Assembly: GCA_003427395.1 (NCBI GenBank)
Contig: BFEA01001066.1
Location: 112,945 to 152,332, forward strand
Origin: Chara braunii
Lineage: Eukaryota > Streptophyta > Charophyceae > Charales > Characeae
Reading direction: 5' to 3'
DNA length: 39,388 nt
Positions 20,341 to 31,300 of this stretch are shown piece by piece. The position numbers and the translations under genes were made by a program. The stretch's first letter is position 1; the number at the start of each line of letters is the position of its first letter. The notes under the pieces were generated by a model, which saw only the letters and a list, made by a program, of their open reading frames with translations, had not been told where the DNA came from and made no database searches.

Positions 20341-21780
20341 AGCATCTATTTCCTTTTCCACAACTATAAATTCTGCAAGTGCGCCCGAAAATCTCTCTCT
20401 CTCAACTTCTCGGCCAACTTGCGGGAAACTCTGGCTAGATGGTATGCGTGAACATGTGAGTCGAAAAGTCATGTAGCCTTGTCGGTTGTGCGCTGGATCG
20501 CCCGATGGACTGTGGGATCCGGGCAAGACCGTGCAGAGACTGAGTCGGAGGGGTGACGATCGTTATGGTGAGAGTAGTACGTGACAGTAGGGATCGTCAG
20601 TGCCTGTGCGAGGATCGTAATCGACAGTTGACTAAATGTATGGCCTAGGGCCCTAGTGGAGTTTCATGGCGGATGCGCCTCTTTTGCCTCGAATCTAGTC
20701 TTCGAGCGTGAGTTCCGTTCACCCGGCATTTAACCCGGAATTTCTTGTCAAGATCACCACATTTTTTTGTGTAATTATCTTCTGCTTTCTTCTCTCTTCT
20801 GATCCACGTCTCTCCTCCCTCACACCTTCTTTATGTTATGTTTCTGCTGTAATAGATGGACTATGGTGATTTTTCTCCTCTCAATTTGATATATGCATGA
20901 AATGGATTGTGCCTGAGAACTTGTGCAAGCATGACTAGGACGTTGATTGGTTGACCTTATGAAACGCGGGGTTGGATCGAGCAGTGGGTAGAATGAATGA
21001 TGCATGATTAGGGAGGATTTTGCGCTTTGCCATTTTGCCATGTGGACCAACTATCCCAATCCGACTGGGCGCCGACTTCCCGTTCCCCCGTCGCGCCCCT
21101 TCATGTACAATGAGGAAAGGACACATGTATGCAAGTGGGACGTACGAGAATTCGTCGCCAAGATCGGCGGGCGTTATTACTTACAACCCGAGACCCGGTG
21201 CTCCGGATTCATCGGTGTGGGATTCGTCATTGTCGATACGCACTTTCCGCCTTATTCGTTGTTGTTGCCGTTTAATGAGTTGATCATCATCCCGTGGTCG
21301 ATAATGGCGCCTCATTGGCCTAACACTTCGTGTAGCTATTGTCGCCACACTGAGCGTTACCGAGCGAAGGACTTTCATTACCGCACAAGTGGTGAGGACG
21401 AACACAAGGAGAGAGCCACTCGACAAAGGCCCTCCACGTCGGATTCGAAGTTGTGTAGTGAACGTCGACGGGACCTCATCCGAAAACGGGATACTACGTG
21501 TGTACCCTCCCCCTTTTATTCGAAACGTAGGCAAACGGCTCACTTGAAATGAATTGAATTTCTCATCGCCATGAGCCCCACGCCCGCCTTTTTCTTTCCT
21601 CCACCTGCGCGGAGACGGATGCTTTCTCACTAAAGTCGGACCAACACGGGGGAATCTCATTTCTGTCTATGTCCCCACACTCAATTTTCCCAAAAATCCT
21701 TGGCACATCCTATCTTTGTTGTTCTTTCGGGGCCTTTCCGCGAACCAAAACACTATGACAAAAAAACAACATAGGGCGTG
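20340..21780 (+). promoter_or_regulatory. possible 5' LTR or leader region of the plus-strand Ty3/gypsy element
   Basis: The region just upstream of the primer-binding site must contain the LTR end. It has a TATA-like CTATAAATTC at about 20,363-20,372 followed by a pyrimidine-rich stretch. I could not find a second copy of this sequence, so neither LTR boundary is fixed. A 182-codon ORF (21,004-21,552) lies inside and resembles nothing known. Confidence 0.3.
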
Positions 21781-21784
21781 AGGT

Positions 21785-21796
21785 TGGTATCAGAGC
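21785..21796 (+). promoter_or_regulatory. retrotransposon primer-binding site (initiator tRNA-Met type)
   Basis: TGGTATCAGAGC is the standard plant primer-binding sequence complementary to the 3' end of initiator tRNA-Met. It sits about 115 bp upstream of gag, as expected. Confidence 0.9.
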
Positions 21797-21899
21797 TGAC
21801 ACGCATCGGTTCTGACATTAGTGAGACGAGCTGGCAAGAGGAAGACCAGCCAACCGATCCAATCGGCAGAGTCCTCCTGTCACTCGACAAAGGTCCACA

Positions 21900-22486
21900 G
21901 TGACTCAATCAGAGATGCCCATGGCTGATGCCGATGGAACGACTCCTCGGATGATGGGAAGTATCCCCGCCACTTTTTCGTTTTACCCCAATCATACTCA
22001 TCCCAAGGCACGCCTCGAAGCCGTACAAGCTCACGGATATGACGTTGAGGATCTTCCTCGTGTCATCACCCTGCTCCTCAGGAATACAACTCATGATTGC
22101 TTTAGAAGGCACGTGTGGGTGGATTGGGATACCTTCAAGAGAGCGTTCCTAGCAAGATTTGACGAAGTCGGTGAGGATGCTGCCCGGTTTGTGTTAAAAA
22201 CCCGTCCCCAAGAACCGGGAGAGTTGCTACCTGACTTTGTGGATCGGTTTCAAACAATGTTCGATAGATCAGGGCGGGAGGAAAACATTGTTTGAGATTT
22301 GTTCAGCGATCATCTCCACAACCCAGTACTAAAAGCAAAACTACAGAAAAAGTTCCTCCAAAGACGAACCAGTTACCTGCTATTATTGCTAAAGCACTTG
22401 AACTGGATTTACTGGATATACGCAAGTATATAAGTCAGAGGGATGAAGACATTTCAGACACGATACAGGATGTGGCTGCCAAATGA
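21900..22486 (+). pseudogene. Ty3/gypsy gag (capsid) remnant
   Basis: Capsid-type Gag of the plus-strand element. The frame begins near 21,900 and carries the retrotransposon gag signature WVDWDTFKRAFLARF (residues about 72-86), then QEPGELLPDFVDRFQTMFDR, the motif that follows in plant Ty3/gypsy capsids. A TGA at 22,293-22,295 interrupts it; the same frame continues with DLFSDHLHNPVLKAKLQ. Near 22,347-22,351, in an A5 run, the frame changes to the one read at 22,292-22,486 (KTNQLPAIIAKALELDLLDI). The protein would assemble the particle; this copy cannot encode it intact. Primer site upstream and protease downstream fix the identity. Confidence 0.75.
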
Positions 22487-22991
22487 CGTTCGTGGTTCAG
22501 ACCCGTAGGGCGATTTTACCTTCACCTCGATCACGATTATCGGGACGGACCCTCCCAGAACCCAACTCCTCGCTTCCTATCTTCTACCCCCCCCCCTCCT
22601 CCAAAGATAATACCTGTAAAAATTGTTATGCCTTAGTCGGTTGCGCCTGTACCCATCATCAGTCTACATTTGGCTCAAATGATTCATACCGCCATGACCA
22701 GACAATCTGAGTGGATGAACAATCTGATTTAGACGCAGACTTATGAGATGGATCGATTAGAACAAATCTTGACGAAACTAATGTCATTGAGTGCTAACTC
22801 AAGTTCTCCTCGTTCCGCCCCCCCCTTCGTATCCCTTGCTGCCTACTCCTCCCGCTCCCAGACAAGCTCCCCCTGCCCCACATCATGTGGCCAACCAATC
22901 AGGCAGGATTGAATGCTAATCCGGACACTTTGCACATGATTGCCCCCTGCCGAAGCGCAATCAACCTCCACCTGCAGTCGCGCCCGTCGCC
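22487..22991 (+). pseudogene. gag C-terminus with degenerate zinc knuckle
   Basis: Multiple stops. Around 22,910-22,945 one frame reads a cysteine, a stop, then SGHFAHDCPLPKRNQPPP, which is the second half of a CCHC zinc knuckle; the first cysteine and spacing are lost. The frame continues into the protease linker. Confidence 0.5.
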
Positions 22992-23446
22992 ATGAACCAA
23001 GAACGGGTGGCCATGCTGTTAGAAACAACAAGAGATAGGGAGCCTAGCTCGTCCTCTCCAAACGCGTCTTCTTCGCCCGAACCCATTGCGTCCACTTCAG
23101 GATCATCGTTCGAAGCGACCGATGTCGTTGATCCGACAAAGTACCTCCAATTAACGGGAGTAATCGAAGCAATCCAACCTGGCAAAGATGAGCTTGAATG
23201 GGTTGAACGGGGATCAAAACCGTCCTCAGTTTCGAACCGGAGAAATCAACGTCCTACAAACACTTAAACAGTTGGATATTCGAGTTCCTGTCCCGGTGCG
23301 TCATTTGCCAACCATATCCGAGGCTGCAAATGATAAGCTTATTCAGCAGTGCTAGAAGAATCAGATACGATTCACGTACCAACGTATTCAGAGGATGCTG
23401 AAGAAGAAGAAGGACGAAGAAGCAGAATTAGCCTCTTCTCCATCAG

Positions 23447-23792
23447 AACCAGTACCCACCGCGAAAGTGCTAGACGTATGTGAAGTTGCTCGGGTTGCCA
23501 CCATCTCGTATGCAGAAAATGATTACTTTGTTCACGTTCGATCGGTTGTGTGGAAGAGTGCAGAATGCGACTGCGAAGTGTGGCGTAAACCGTTCAATGC
23601 CTGTCTCTTATACACATCTAGATGTGTATAAGAGACAGAACCAGTACCCACCGCGAAAGTGCTAGACGTATGTGAAGTTGCTCGGGTTGCCACCATCTCG
23701 TATGCAGAAAATGATTACTTTGTTCACGTTCGATCGGTTGTGTGGAAGAGTGCAGAATGCGACTGCGAAGTGTGGCGTAAACCGTTCAATGC
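23447..23792. repeat. artefactual 154-bp direct duplication around the adapter
   Basis: The copy at 23,447-23,600 equals the copy at 23,639-23,792 as far as I read, with the 38-base adapter between. The natural sequence probably has only one copy. Confidence 0.95.
23601..23638. other. Nextera mate-pair junction adapter (assembly contaminant)
   Basis: CTGTCTCTTATACACATCT followed directly by its reverse complement AGATGTGTATAAGAGACAG. This is the Tn5 mosaic-end junction made when mate-pair fragments are circularised. It is not genomic. The 154 bases before it (23,447-23,600) are repeated after it (23,639-23,792). Confidence 0.99.
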
Positions 23793-24323
23793 TCTCATTG
23801 ATATCGGATCGTCTGCTGTAGCAATGTCCTTGGAAACCGTCCGAAAAAATGGACGACTAAACTCGATCCTTCCATTGCCCAGGAAAGAGAACTACGTCTC
23901 TGTTGACGAGGAAACCATAAATATAGTAGGAATTATTGAAAATGTACCATCAAGGTAGGATGACTACATGTCCTGGTTGACGCGTTAGTCATCGATGTGT
24001 AGTCATGCTCAGTTATGTTGGGATTGCCTTGGGCGATGGCTGTGGGTGCACGAATACATTTCGATTCCAAACAACTTATCCTTACACACGCCAGAGGAAA
24101 GCCTCAGACTGTTCCGTTACGAATGTCCTCTCGATCACCGAGAAAGAATCTCAGTCTTACCAACTCGAAATTCTGGATAGGAACGATCCAAGTCCCGAGT
24201 CAAGAAGAAGATTCTTCTGAAAGCAGCGACATGGACCAATGTCCTTCCGATGATGGTGAATATGACGAACGGGATTACGGTGAACTATTAAATCATATGT
24301 CCACCGAGGAGGAATGAAGTCAG

Positions 24324-24990
24324 TTGGTTGAGCTGTTCGCTCACGAGGCTAAAGAGAAATTCCAGATGATTCCAACTACCACGCGAACGTTTGGTCTAAA
24401 CATAGAAAGAAGCGAGCCTAGCTCTGCTCCACCGTTATCTTTTCTAAAGCTAATAGAAACACAGGTTCTAGCAGCATCATTTCTTGGAGAACCCATCTTG
24501 CAGATTTTCGATATGGCTGACCTCTTGGAACCCCCTCATACTCTGTATGAGGGCGCGCTTTCATTACGAGGAAGCTATCAGCAGATGAATCGGTACATAG
24601 ATCTCTCCGTCTTTTCGCCCAGACCATTGCTCACGCAAGGCGCTATGATCGCATTAATTAGGCAAGCGGTCGAAGCTCCGATCGACGATCGATGATGTTC
24701 CCAACCTAATGCAGGAAATGGTGGGACTAACTGAGTTAGAAATCGCAGCAATCACAACTGACCCCGAGACTGATGCCGAAGCTAAGGAAACTGAGATGAT
24801 TAGCCTGACCGAGTCACAGATGTTCGCCACCGTTTTTTCGATCCGGACCAGCAGCCCTATGTTCTCCAGCGTAGATGGCAAACGACCAATGGGGCTAGAT
24901 TGGATCGACATACAGCTGGGCATTTTTTGCAACCGACCGACGATCACCTTGCCCGATGACGTTCCAGAGAAATCCGCAAGTCCTTAATAG
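24324..24990 (+). pseudogene. protease-RT linker of the Ty3/gypsy polyprotein
   Basis: Two open pieces in different frames (24,324-24,695 and 24,709-24,987), with no recognised domain, connect protease and RT. Acidic residues dominate the second. Confidence 0.4.
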
Positions 24991-25755
24991 ATGTATTGCA
25001 TGAATATGTTGTGGTATCGAGTGTGCACGATAACGATATTAGGATGTCAAACGTGATTGAACACGCGATCCTCACTGGGAATCATCCACCGATTAACTGC
25101 ACTCCTTATCAGTACTCTTTGGCGCAACGACTTGCCGCGTTCCAGAGAGTAAAGGAGTTCGAAGCTAATGGATGGATTGAGCCCGCCATCGGACCTTCGT
25201 CGTTCCTTGTAGTGATTGTACCCAAGAAGGCGGGAGGGATCCATATAATATGCATTGATTACCGAAAGTTGAATGACATTACGATTAAGGATGTGTATCC
25301 CCTCCCCCAGATTGATGAATTGTTGAATGTTATTGGGTGTGCTCGATTTTTCAACAAATTTGATGTCCACCACGGATTCCACCATCTCCTCGTTCGAAAG
25401 GAAGATTGCTCGAAAATGACCTTCCTTCTTTTTGAGGAAACTTGGCAATGGATTCGATGCCCGATGAAAATTTGCAATGCCCCATCCACGTTTCAGCGCG
25501 TGATGAATATGGCTTTCCAGAACTTCGTGCGAAAAACACGACTGGCGCAAAGCATTATCAACTATTGTGTGATTGTATATATGGATGATATCCTCGTGTA
25601 TTCAAATACCTATGAGGGGCATCTGCAACACATTCAGTGGACATTGCACTCAATGAAGGACGCTGGATTTAAGATGTCTCTCGAGAAGTGTCAATTTTTC
25701 CTCACAAAGATCTTCTTCAATGGCCACGTGGTTATGAACAAGGGTTTGCAGTCAC
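24969..25755 (+). pseudogene. Ty3/gypsy reverse transcriptase
   Basis: Open from about 24,969 to 25,755 in one frame, then frameshifted. Ordered RT blocks are clear: NGWIEPAIGPSSFLVVIVPK, HIICIDYRKLNDITIKDVYP, ARFFNKFDVHHGFHHLLV, MTFLLFEETWQWIRCPMKIC, NAPSTFQRVMN and the catalytic YMDDILVYS (YMDD at 25,578-25,589). An unusual run, RKTRLAQSIINYCVIV, sits between the FQR helix and YMDD. The usual Y/F-H-Q of block 4 is F-H-H. The coding frame changes near 25,752-25,777 before the RNase H part. RT copies the element RNA from the tRNA primer. Confidence 0.85.
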
Positions 25756-25776
25756 TGCCAGCCAGACCCTCAGAAG

Positions 25777-26497
25777 GTGGCAGTCATGAAGGATGCGCCG
25801 GTGCTGACATCAGTGACACAAGTACGCGCCTTTTTGGGACTGGTATTGTACTATCGGAGGTTCATCAAAGGGTTTGCAGCCATTGCAGGACCACTCACGA
25901 ACTTGTTGAAAAAAGATCAGTCATTAATCTGGACCCCGCAGTGCGATCGGCCTTTTCAAGAACTTAAGGCGGCTTTGATATCGGCCCCGGACTTCATAAG
26001 ACCAGACCCGGAAAAACCTTTTGTTCTCATCACTGATTGGCAGCTCGAGACGATTTCAGCAATTTTGGCCCAGGTGGGACCTGATGGGCTGGAACACGTG
26101 GTGGAATACGCGTCCAAATTGATACCTTCCTGCAAGCGGAACTACTCCACTCCAACAGGAGAATGCTATGCGACATTATGGGGAGTCGGTCATTTTCGAG
26201 CTGACTTATATGGCCAAAAGTTCACATTGGTAACCGACCATGAGCCACTGCTGGCTCTGAAGAAATCCAAGGGTTACTCGGGTATGATAGGACGATAGGC
26301 TACCACGTTGCATAATATGGACTTTCAAATTGACATTCGCCATTGGAAACATGAGAGACACGACAATGCGAACGGATTGACACGATTGCATCGCCCCGAC
26401 AAAGTACCCAGGAGTGAAGAAGTGACACCGCGGCATGACCCGGAACCGAAGGACGAGCCTCAATACGGTAAGGTGAAGATCCTTCTGAAGGATTGAG
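25777..26497 (+). pseudogene. Ty3/gypsy RNase H region, pol end
   Basis: It resumes with VTQVRAFLGLVLYYRRFIKG, typical of the RT-RNase H junction (FLGLxxYYRRFI). The RNase H catalytic set is present in order: Asp in VLITDWQLET, Glu in TPTGECYATLWGVGHF and Asp in LVTDHEPLLAL. A TAG at 26,296-26,298 interrupts a block equivalent to the usual R-W-A-T-x-L-x-x-Y; the frame continues with TTLHNMDFQIDIRHWKHERH and stops at 26,495-26,497. No integrase (no HHCC, no D,D-35-E) follows. Confidence 0.8.
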
Positions 26498-26502
26498 TGG
26501 AT

Positions 26503-26505
<3 letters not shown>

Positions 26506-26559
<54 letters not shown>
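26506..26559. repeat. (TC)n microsatellite
   Basis: About 26 TC units just after the end of pol. Being a collapsible repeat, it may mark a join between unrelated sequence. Confidence 0.95.
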
Positions 26560-26562
<3 letters not shown>

Positions 26563-26564
26563 CA

Positions 26565-26818
26565 ATGGCGACCCCTTCTACTTCTCTCAACCCCCCCGTT
26601 CTCACTCCCCCTTCGCATTCGGACTTTTTCGTCAATCTCCCTGACAAGTTATGTTATTTATGCACATGTATTACACGGGTTTATGGGGTAGACTGCTATC
26701 TCTACGAGTCATGGTTCACCGACTGGGTAGACTGCACCACGTGTGCCAATCGTGCGCATGGCGTGTGTGTTCGATACTGAACGAGTAGTAAGGCGTGAAA
26801 GTGCCCTTTGTGTCGAAC
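26565..26818 (+). pseudogene. degenerate PHD-type zinc finger
   Basis: The ATG six bases after the TC array starts a frame with CYLC (residues 30-33), then WVDCTTC (54-60), HGVC (65-68) and, after two TGA codons at 26,778-26,780 and 26,796-26,798, CPLC (80-83). The order C-x2-C, W-x2-C-x2-C, H-x2-C, C-x2-C is that of a PHD finger. PHD fingers read histone H3 tails. It lies where an integrase would be expected after pol; whether it belongs to the same element is not shown. The following 26,819-26,960 has further stops in the frame. Confidence 0.5.
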
Positions 26819-27030
26819 GGACAAGCCTCCCACGGAGGTTCAATTCGAGGCCACCAGAACTGACAGTCCCGAATACGACGAGAAATACCGAAGGCCCACG
26901 AAGGGCTGAAGTATGGACAGACAAAATATTACTGGCTAAATTAGTTGGTAAGCCGTTGGACCACATTACTAAGCATGACAGACATCGAGCAATCGAGAGG
27001 CCATGAGATCAGCCAGCTGGTAAATCAACA

Positions 27031-27236
27031 GGTTCAGACAATAATGAGTCTCATTAGTCAAACGACAAAACAACTGATTCAGACAGCAATGAGTTCCAAT
27101 AGTCTACCAGCAAATTGGCCGGTACAAACCGCAATTACCTTCAATAGACAAACGATGATTCGACCGGTTCAAGCAGCAAAGAGTTTCAATGACCAACCGG
27201 TAGNCCAGCAGGTTCGCACAACAATGAATCTCGACA
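27031..27236 (+). repeat. 45-bp minisatellite, about 4.6 copies
   Basis: Copies start at 27,031, 27,076, 27,121, 27,166 and 27,211 (partial). Each begins GG(T/A)(T/A)CA-like and has a (A/G)(C/T)AAT(G/T)A core. In frame it encodes about 15 residues with a Q-rich pattern like VQTAMS and the frame remains open across the array. Divergence between copies is high. Confidence 0.85.
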
Positions 27237-27966
27237 NCTCTTTTACTGTCCTTNTTCTTTCTCTCTCGCGCTGCTCTCTCTTGCGNTATTCTCTCTNTCT
27301 CTTNCANTGTTCACCCTCNTCTCTTCTCTCTTCTCTCCTCTTCCTTCTCTCNCTGTTCTCTCTCTTGTCTGTTCTGTCTCGTTNNCCCCCCCNNTTTTTC
27401 GTTGCNCGCTANCTTTCTNCGCGCAGACTATCNCTTTCTCACTCTCTTNGCACACGGANCCTCCACTCGTGCGTCGCACAGGTCGAGTTAGTTGAGNCCA
27501 NCCCGCCTCTTGACACTAAGCAGGCTGCTGGTCTTGCTCAAAGCCTTCTATTTGGCCAACAGACTCATGATCAGNCNCCATCTGCCGTTTNAGCTTGCCC
27601 CTNGGTGTTTTCACATGGTTGAGCTTCATCTAGTGCTATGGTGTTGTGCTCACGCAACANTGAGTTCCCTGACGTTTTCACACAGTGCATTGCCTTTGGG
27701 TATTGCCTCTATCACTGTTCCAAATGCTACTAACTNGGCACACCACTGNTGTGGATCTTGTGATTTGTCACTAATTTGTGATCACACAGCATACTGTCAC
27801 CGTGATAAGGCTGATATAGAATCCTAATGTCGAGTTCACATAGCTTAATGTCTCTGTGTCAAATAGGATCAGCGCACATGCTCACAAATGCACTGTTGAA
27901 GTACCTGATGATGTTTCTAACATAGTATTTGGAAAGTTGGAAACCCTTGCCTTGCTTGCATATAAT
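27237..27966. other. pyrimidine-rich interval with isolated Ns
   Basis: CT-rich low complexity and many single N calls at 27,237-27,490, then sequence without recognisable features to 27,966. No gene supported. Confidence 0.5.
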
Positions 27967-28266
27967 GCCCGTTTAGCATCCCGTTGAATTTTTCACGCAG
28001 CGCATCGTTACTACGGTTGCTATGGAGAGGTCCGGCTCAAGGTGTGGAAAATGCTGTCATTAGCCGGGTAATATGTTTTGTGTGATCGGGACAACAGCAA
28101 CACCCAAATTCATGCAAATCCCAAGTACCCCAAGCCTACCTGCTCTCTTTCTCACTCTCTCCCTGTCTGTGTGGTCTCTCTGACTCTCTCAACCCCGTTC
28201 TCTTTCTCTCTCTCTCACTGCACTCTCTCTCTCTCACACTGTGCAGTCAGTCTCTCCCGCTCTGCA

Positions 28267-28372
28267 CAGTCCCTCTCTCTCACCCCACACAGTCCCTCTC
28301 TCTCACTCTGAACAGTCCCTCTCTCTCACTCCGAGCAGTCCTTTTCTCTCACACACAGTCCCTCTCTCTCTC
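28267..28372 (+). repeat. 23-bp minisatellite within the 3.3-kb unit
   Basis: Units start CAGTCCCTCTCTCTCAC at 28,267, 28,290, 28,313 and 28,336, with a shorter one at 28,356. A matching array lies in copy 2 from about 31,527. Confidence 0.85.
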
Positions 28373-31300
28373 TTCTACTTACTCTCTTCTGTCTCACTCT
28401 CTTCAGCCTGCCTCGCTAATGTATGTCTCGGTCTGATCCCGTCATGCTTTGAAATCATCATGTGTTTGACCCAATCCATAGCTGCCTTGTGTCCACCACT
28501 CACCCACACGGGCTGCAGTATAAATAAATAAATAGCAGTTTACCCATGCTCGTTGTCAATCACGATCTGTCCAACGTACATAGCCCAGTTGATTGGTTGC
28601 AATGCCAGCTTGTTCCAACTTTGGTTCGTTGCTTAATTGGAGTGTTCCTCCCGTACATCGATTACCTCTTTCCCGTAAGTTGATGGGTACCCTTGATTGA
28701 CTCTCGCCGTGCATCCTTTCGTGAACGTGGAAGCTGGCCAGCAAGTCGTGCTGGCTGGATTAATTAGCATTTCCCGTGCGCTGATTACCCGCATAAGTGA
28801 GCACCTACCACAACCAACCTTGTGAACTTGCTTTGTAGGTGGGGCAAGGACAGCGAACTGGGGCGGGCAATACTCTGGTTCCCCGCTCCTTGGGCTGCGT
28901 GCTCCGTGCAAATGTAGTGTTGAGGGCTGCGTACGCTGTGTACACGCTGAATTCCCTCTGTGTCTGCCTCGCCCTCTTCTCTTCCCCGCCAACAGAGAAC
29001 TCGCATGGGCAGCAGCTAGTGTGACTGCCACTCACGCATCCATACCAGCGAGCAGCGTTCGCCACTTTCGCTTGCTCCAGTGCACCCTGTTCTCCCTGGT
29101 CACCTGAGTGAGGCTCNCGTCGCCCCGTTGTCGAATGTCCTCCTCTTCACTCTCTCTCTCTCTCCCTCTCGTCAACCGGGCGATCTGCTCTCTGCCCTGA
29201 GAGCATCAGCGCACTGGTACGCCGGGCACGTCCCCTTGGCACGCTCGAATCTGTCTCATTGCCTCCTCCCTAGCGCGCCGTTCCCCCTGGCTGAAACGGG
29301 TTGTCCTGGTGGCAGCGTACACCAGGCACGTCCTCAATCCTCCTCTGTCCGAATCCCCTCTCCCCCCCGAGCTGGTTCATTCACCCGTCCTCTTGATTGT
29401 TCAGGCGCTCATACAGTAAGCCCCTCACGCAGCTCTCACGCTGACTGTTTCTCGAACGCCATGGTTGTGGGCTGGGTACGCCTTGCGCGCCCGTCTGATG
29501 TCCCCNGTACTGGTCTTCCCCNCTTTTCTCAATGCCTCACTGGTCAGACTATATGTGAACACCAGCCCAGTCCGCGGGTCACAGCAGACCAAGGGCTCTC
29601 GCAAACTCAAGCTCTTAGGTTCAATGCCGGTGCAGTGGGATTCACTTAGGGCCCAACGGCCCAGCAGCGGGAGCAGCACCAATTTTTGCAGGTGCAGGGC
29701 CTGAGAAATGAAAACAAAACCCCGGTTCCATACCTGCGCCGGACCAGCAGCCTTACCCTACCGAGGCCAATTGCCGTACTTGAGCCGGAAGCGTGTCTTG
29801 CCAGTATCGGATCCGAGATCGTTCCAAAGTAACAAACCCACCCAGCCACAATCGTGAACTGAGGTGCAGGCGTCGTTCCAGGCACACAAGTCTCGAGCCT
29901 GTAGTGAACCTGCTACCATACCAAAATAGAGTCGTAGAGTGAGAAAAAAAAAAAAGGCGGTTCAAAATCGAGCCGAAGATAAAGTAGCGCACTGCGGTAG
30001 TCCGAGACTCAATGCCGTTCCAACAACCCAAGTATACCAAGTATCTTGACGAGGTCAGCGGTGCCAAGCCGCAGTGGTCATATCAAAGCCGAGCCTTGGA
30101 CCTCTCGAAGTATCAGGGCCAGGCTATACCCTCACCGAACCAACATCCCAGGCCCTCGTCAAGTCAAAACATACCAAGGCGAACCCATTCCAAATTGGAC
30201 ACCGCGTCAAAATATCAGCACCGGACCGGACCAGTGATCGTACCGACGCCAAGAATGCGGGACCCGTAGTCATGCCAGCTTTGTGTCACCATACCTGAGC
30301 CGAACCCGACCTCTCTGAATTACAGCAACCTGTGCCGTCACCAACGCCGAATACCGTACTTGTGCAGCAATGCCGTGATAGTACCGATCCTGAAACACAC
30401 CGTCATAGTGGCGCCGGGCGTGGAAGCACCCCACGGGAAAGGTCCCGAACCTGGTAATAAATCTCCATTGTGGCCGCCCACTCAGAAATAAGTCACCGTA
30501 GCGGCCCCAAGCCTGAAGCAATGTGCCGCCGAGCCCATTCCGAACCAGATTCACACCGAATACCGTAGGACGTAGCCAGTTCGCAACAATACCAAATCTC
30601 TCCGAGCCACGTATCCGTACCATGCCAAATGCCATTCTGTCAGTCCAAGGTAGCACCATCCCACGCCGTCCATGCGACTACGGGCTAACTCAGTGAGGTT
30701 AGTAATCATAATCAGATAAACCGGAAAGTTAGAGAATTCGATCAGATTTGGGTTCCGCCCCAACGGCGGTTAATCCATGCGAAGTCAGAGCATGCATCGA
30801 GTAATCATTAATTTCTGTTCGTCTGTTCACTTTTTAATTACCCTTCTCTTTTCTTAATTCTATTGTCCGAATTAACATAATAATCGCAAATTCTCAAAAA
30901 ATAATTCCCGAAGGGTTTAAAAAGGAATAGTTGAANNTCTCTCGTTCCCCTTTTCCCTTCTTCATTTTTAGTCTTCTCCCCATTTTCAATTTCATTGCCG
31001 GAAACATAAAATAACAAGGGTATTCCCCCTATAAGCAAATGCCATGAAAAATAAAGAAATTAAGGGATATTATGTTTTTCTCTTCTCCCCTACTGGTCTT
31101 AATCCCTTCTCCCCATCTTTAATTTTGGTAGCGGCGAGGTCCGTTTCCGTGATGCCTCTCCGCGGCAGGCTAATCCGGCTCCAGCCCTCCGAACGGCCGG
31201 TACGGTCTCTAGATATGCCGGCTAATCNGCCCGTTTAGCATCCCGTTGAATTTTTCACGCAGCGCATCGTTACTACGGTTGCTATGGAGAGGTCCGGCTC

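Larger units (their letters stand above)
22992..24316 (+). pseudogene. Ty3/gypsy aspartic protease region (broken, with adapter insertion)
   Basis: Retropepsin-like region of the plus-strand element. The catalytic triad area is at 23,800-23,811 in the frame ALIDIGSSAVAMS: Asp-Ile-Gly-Ser replaces the canonical D-(T/S)-G, so the site may be inactive. A flap-side block, MLGLPWAMAVGARIHFDS, follows at about 24,015-24,068 after a frame change and stops near 23,956-24,001. A linker with two Ser/Glu-rich stretches precedes it, and a TAG lies at 23,353-23,355. The segment 23,447-23,792 contains a 154-bp direct duplication around a synthetic adapter; the duplication keeps the frame (192 bp offset), but it is not biological. 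The enzyme would have cut Gag-Pol. Confidence 0.7.

Noticed and set aside
24709-24987. A separate acidic gene between protease and RT
   Set aside because: Its position between protease and RT, and lack of any domain, make it a polyprotein linker.
29600-29660. A tRNA gene or B box at GGTTCAATGCC
   Set aside because: No acceptor stem or A box with correct spacing.
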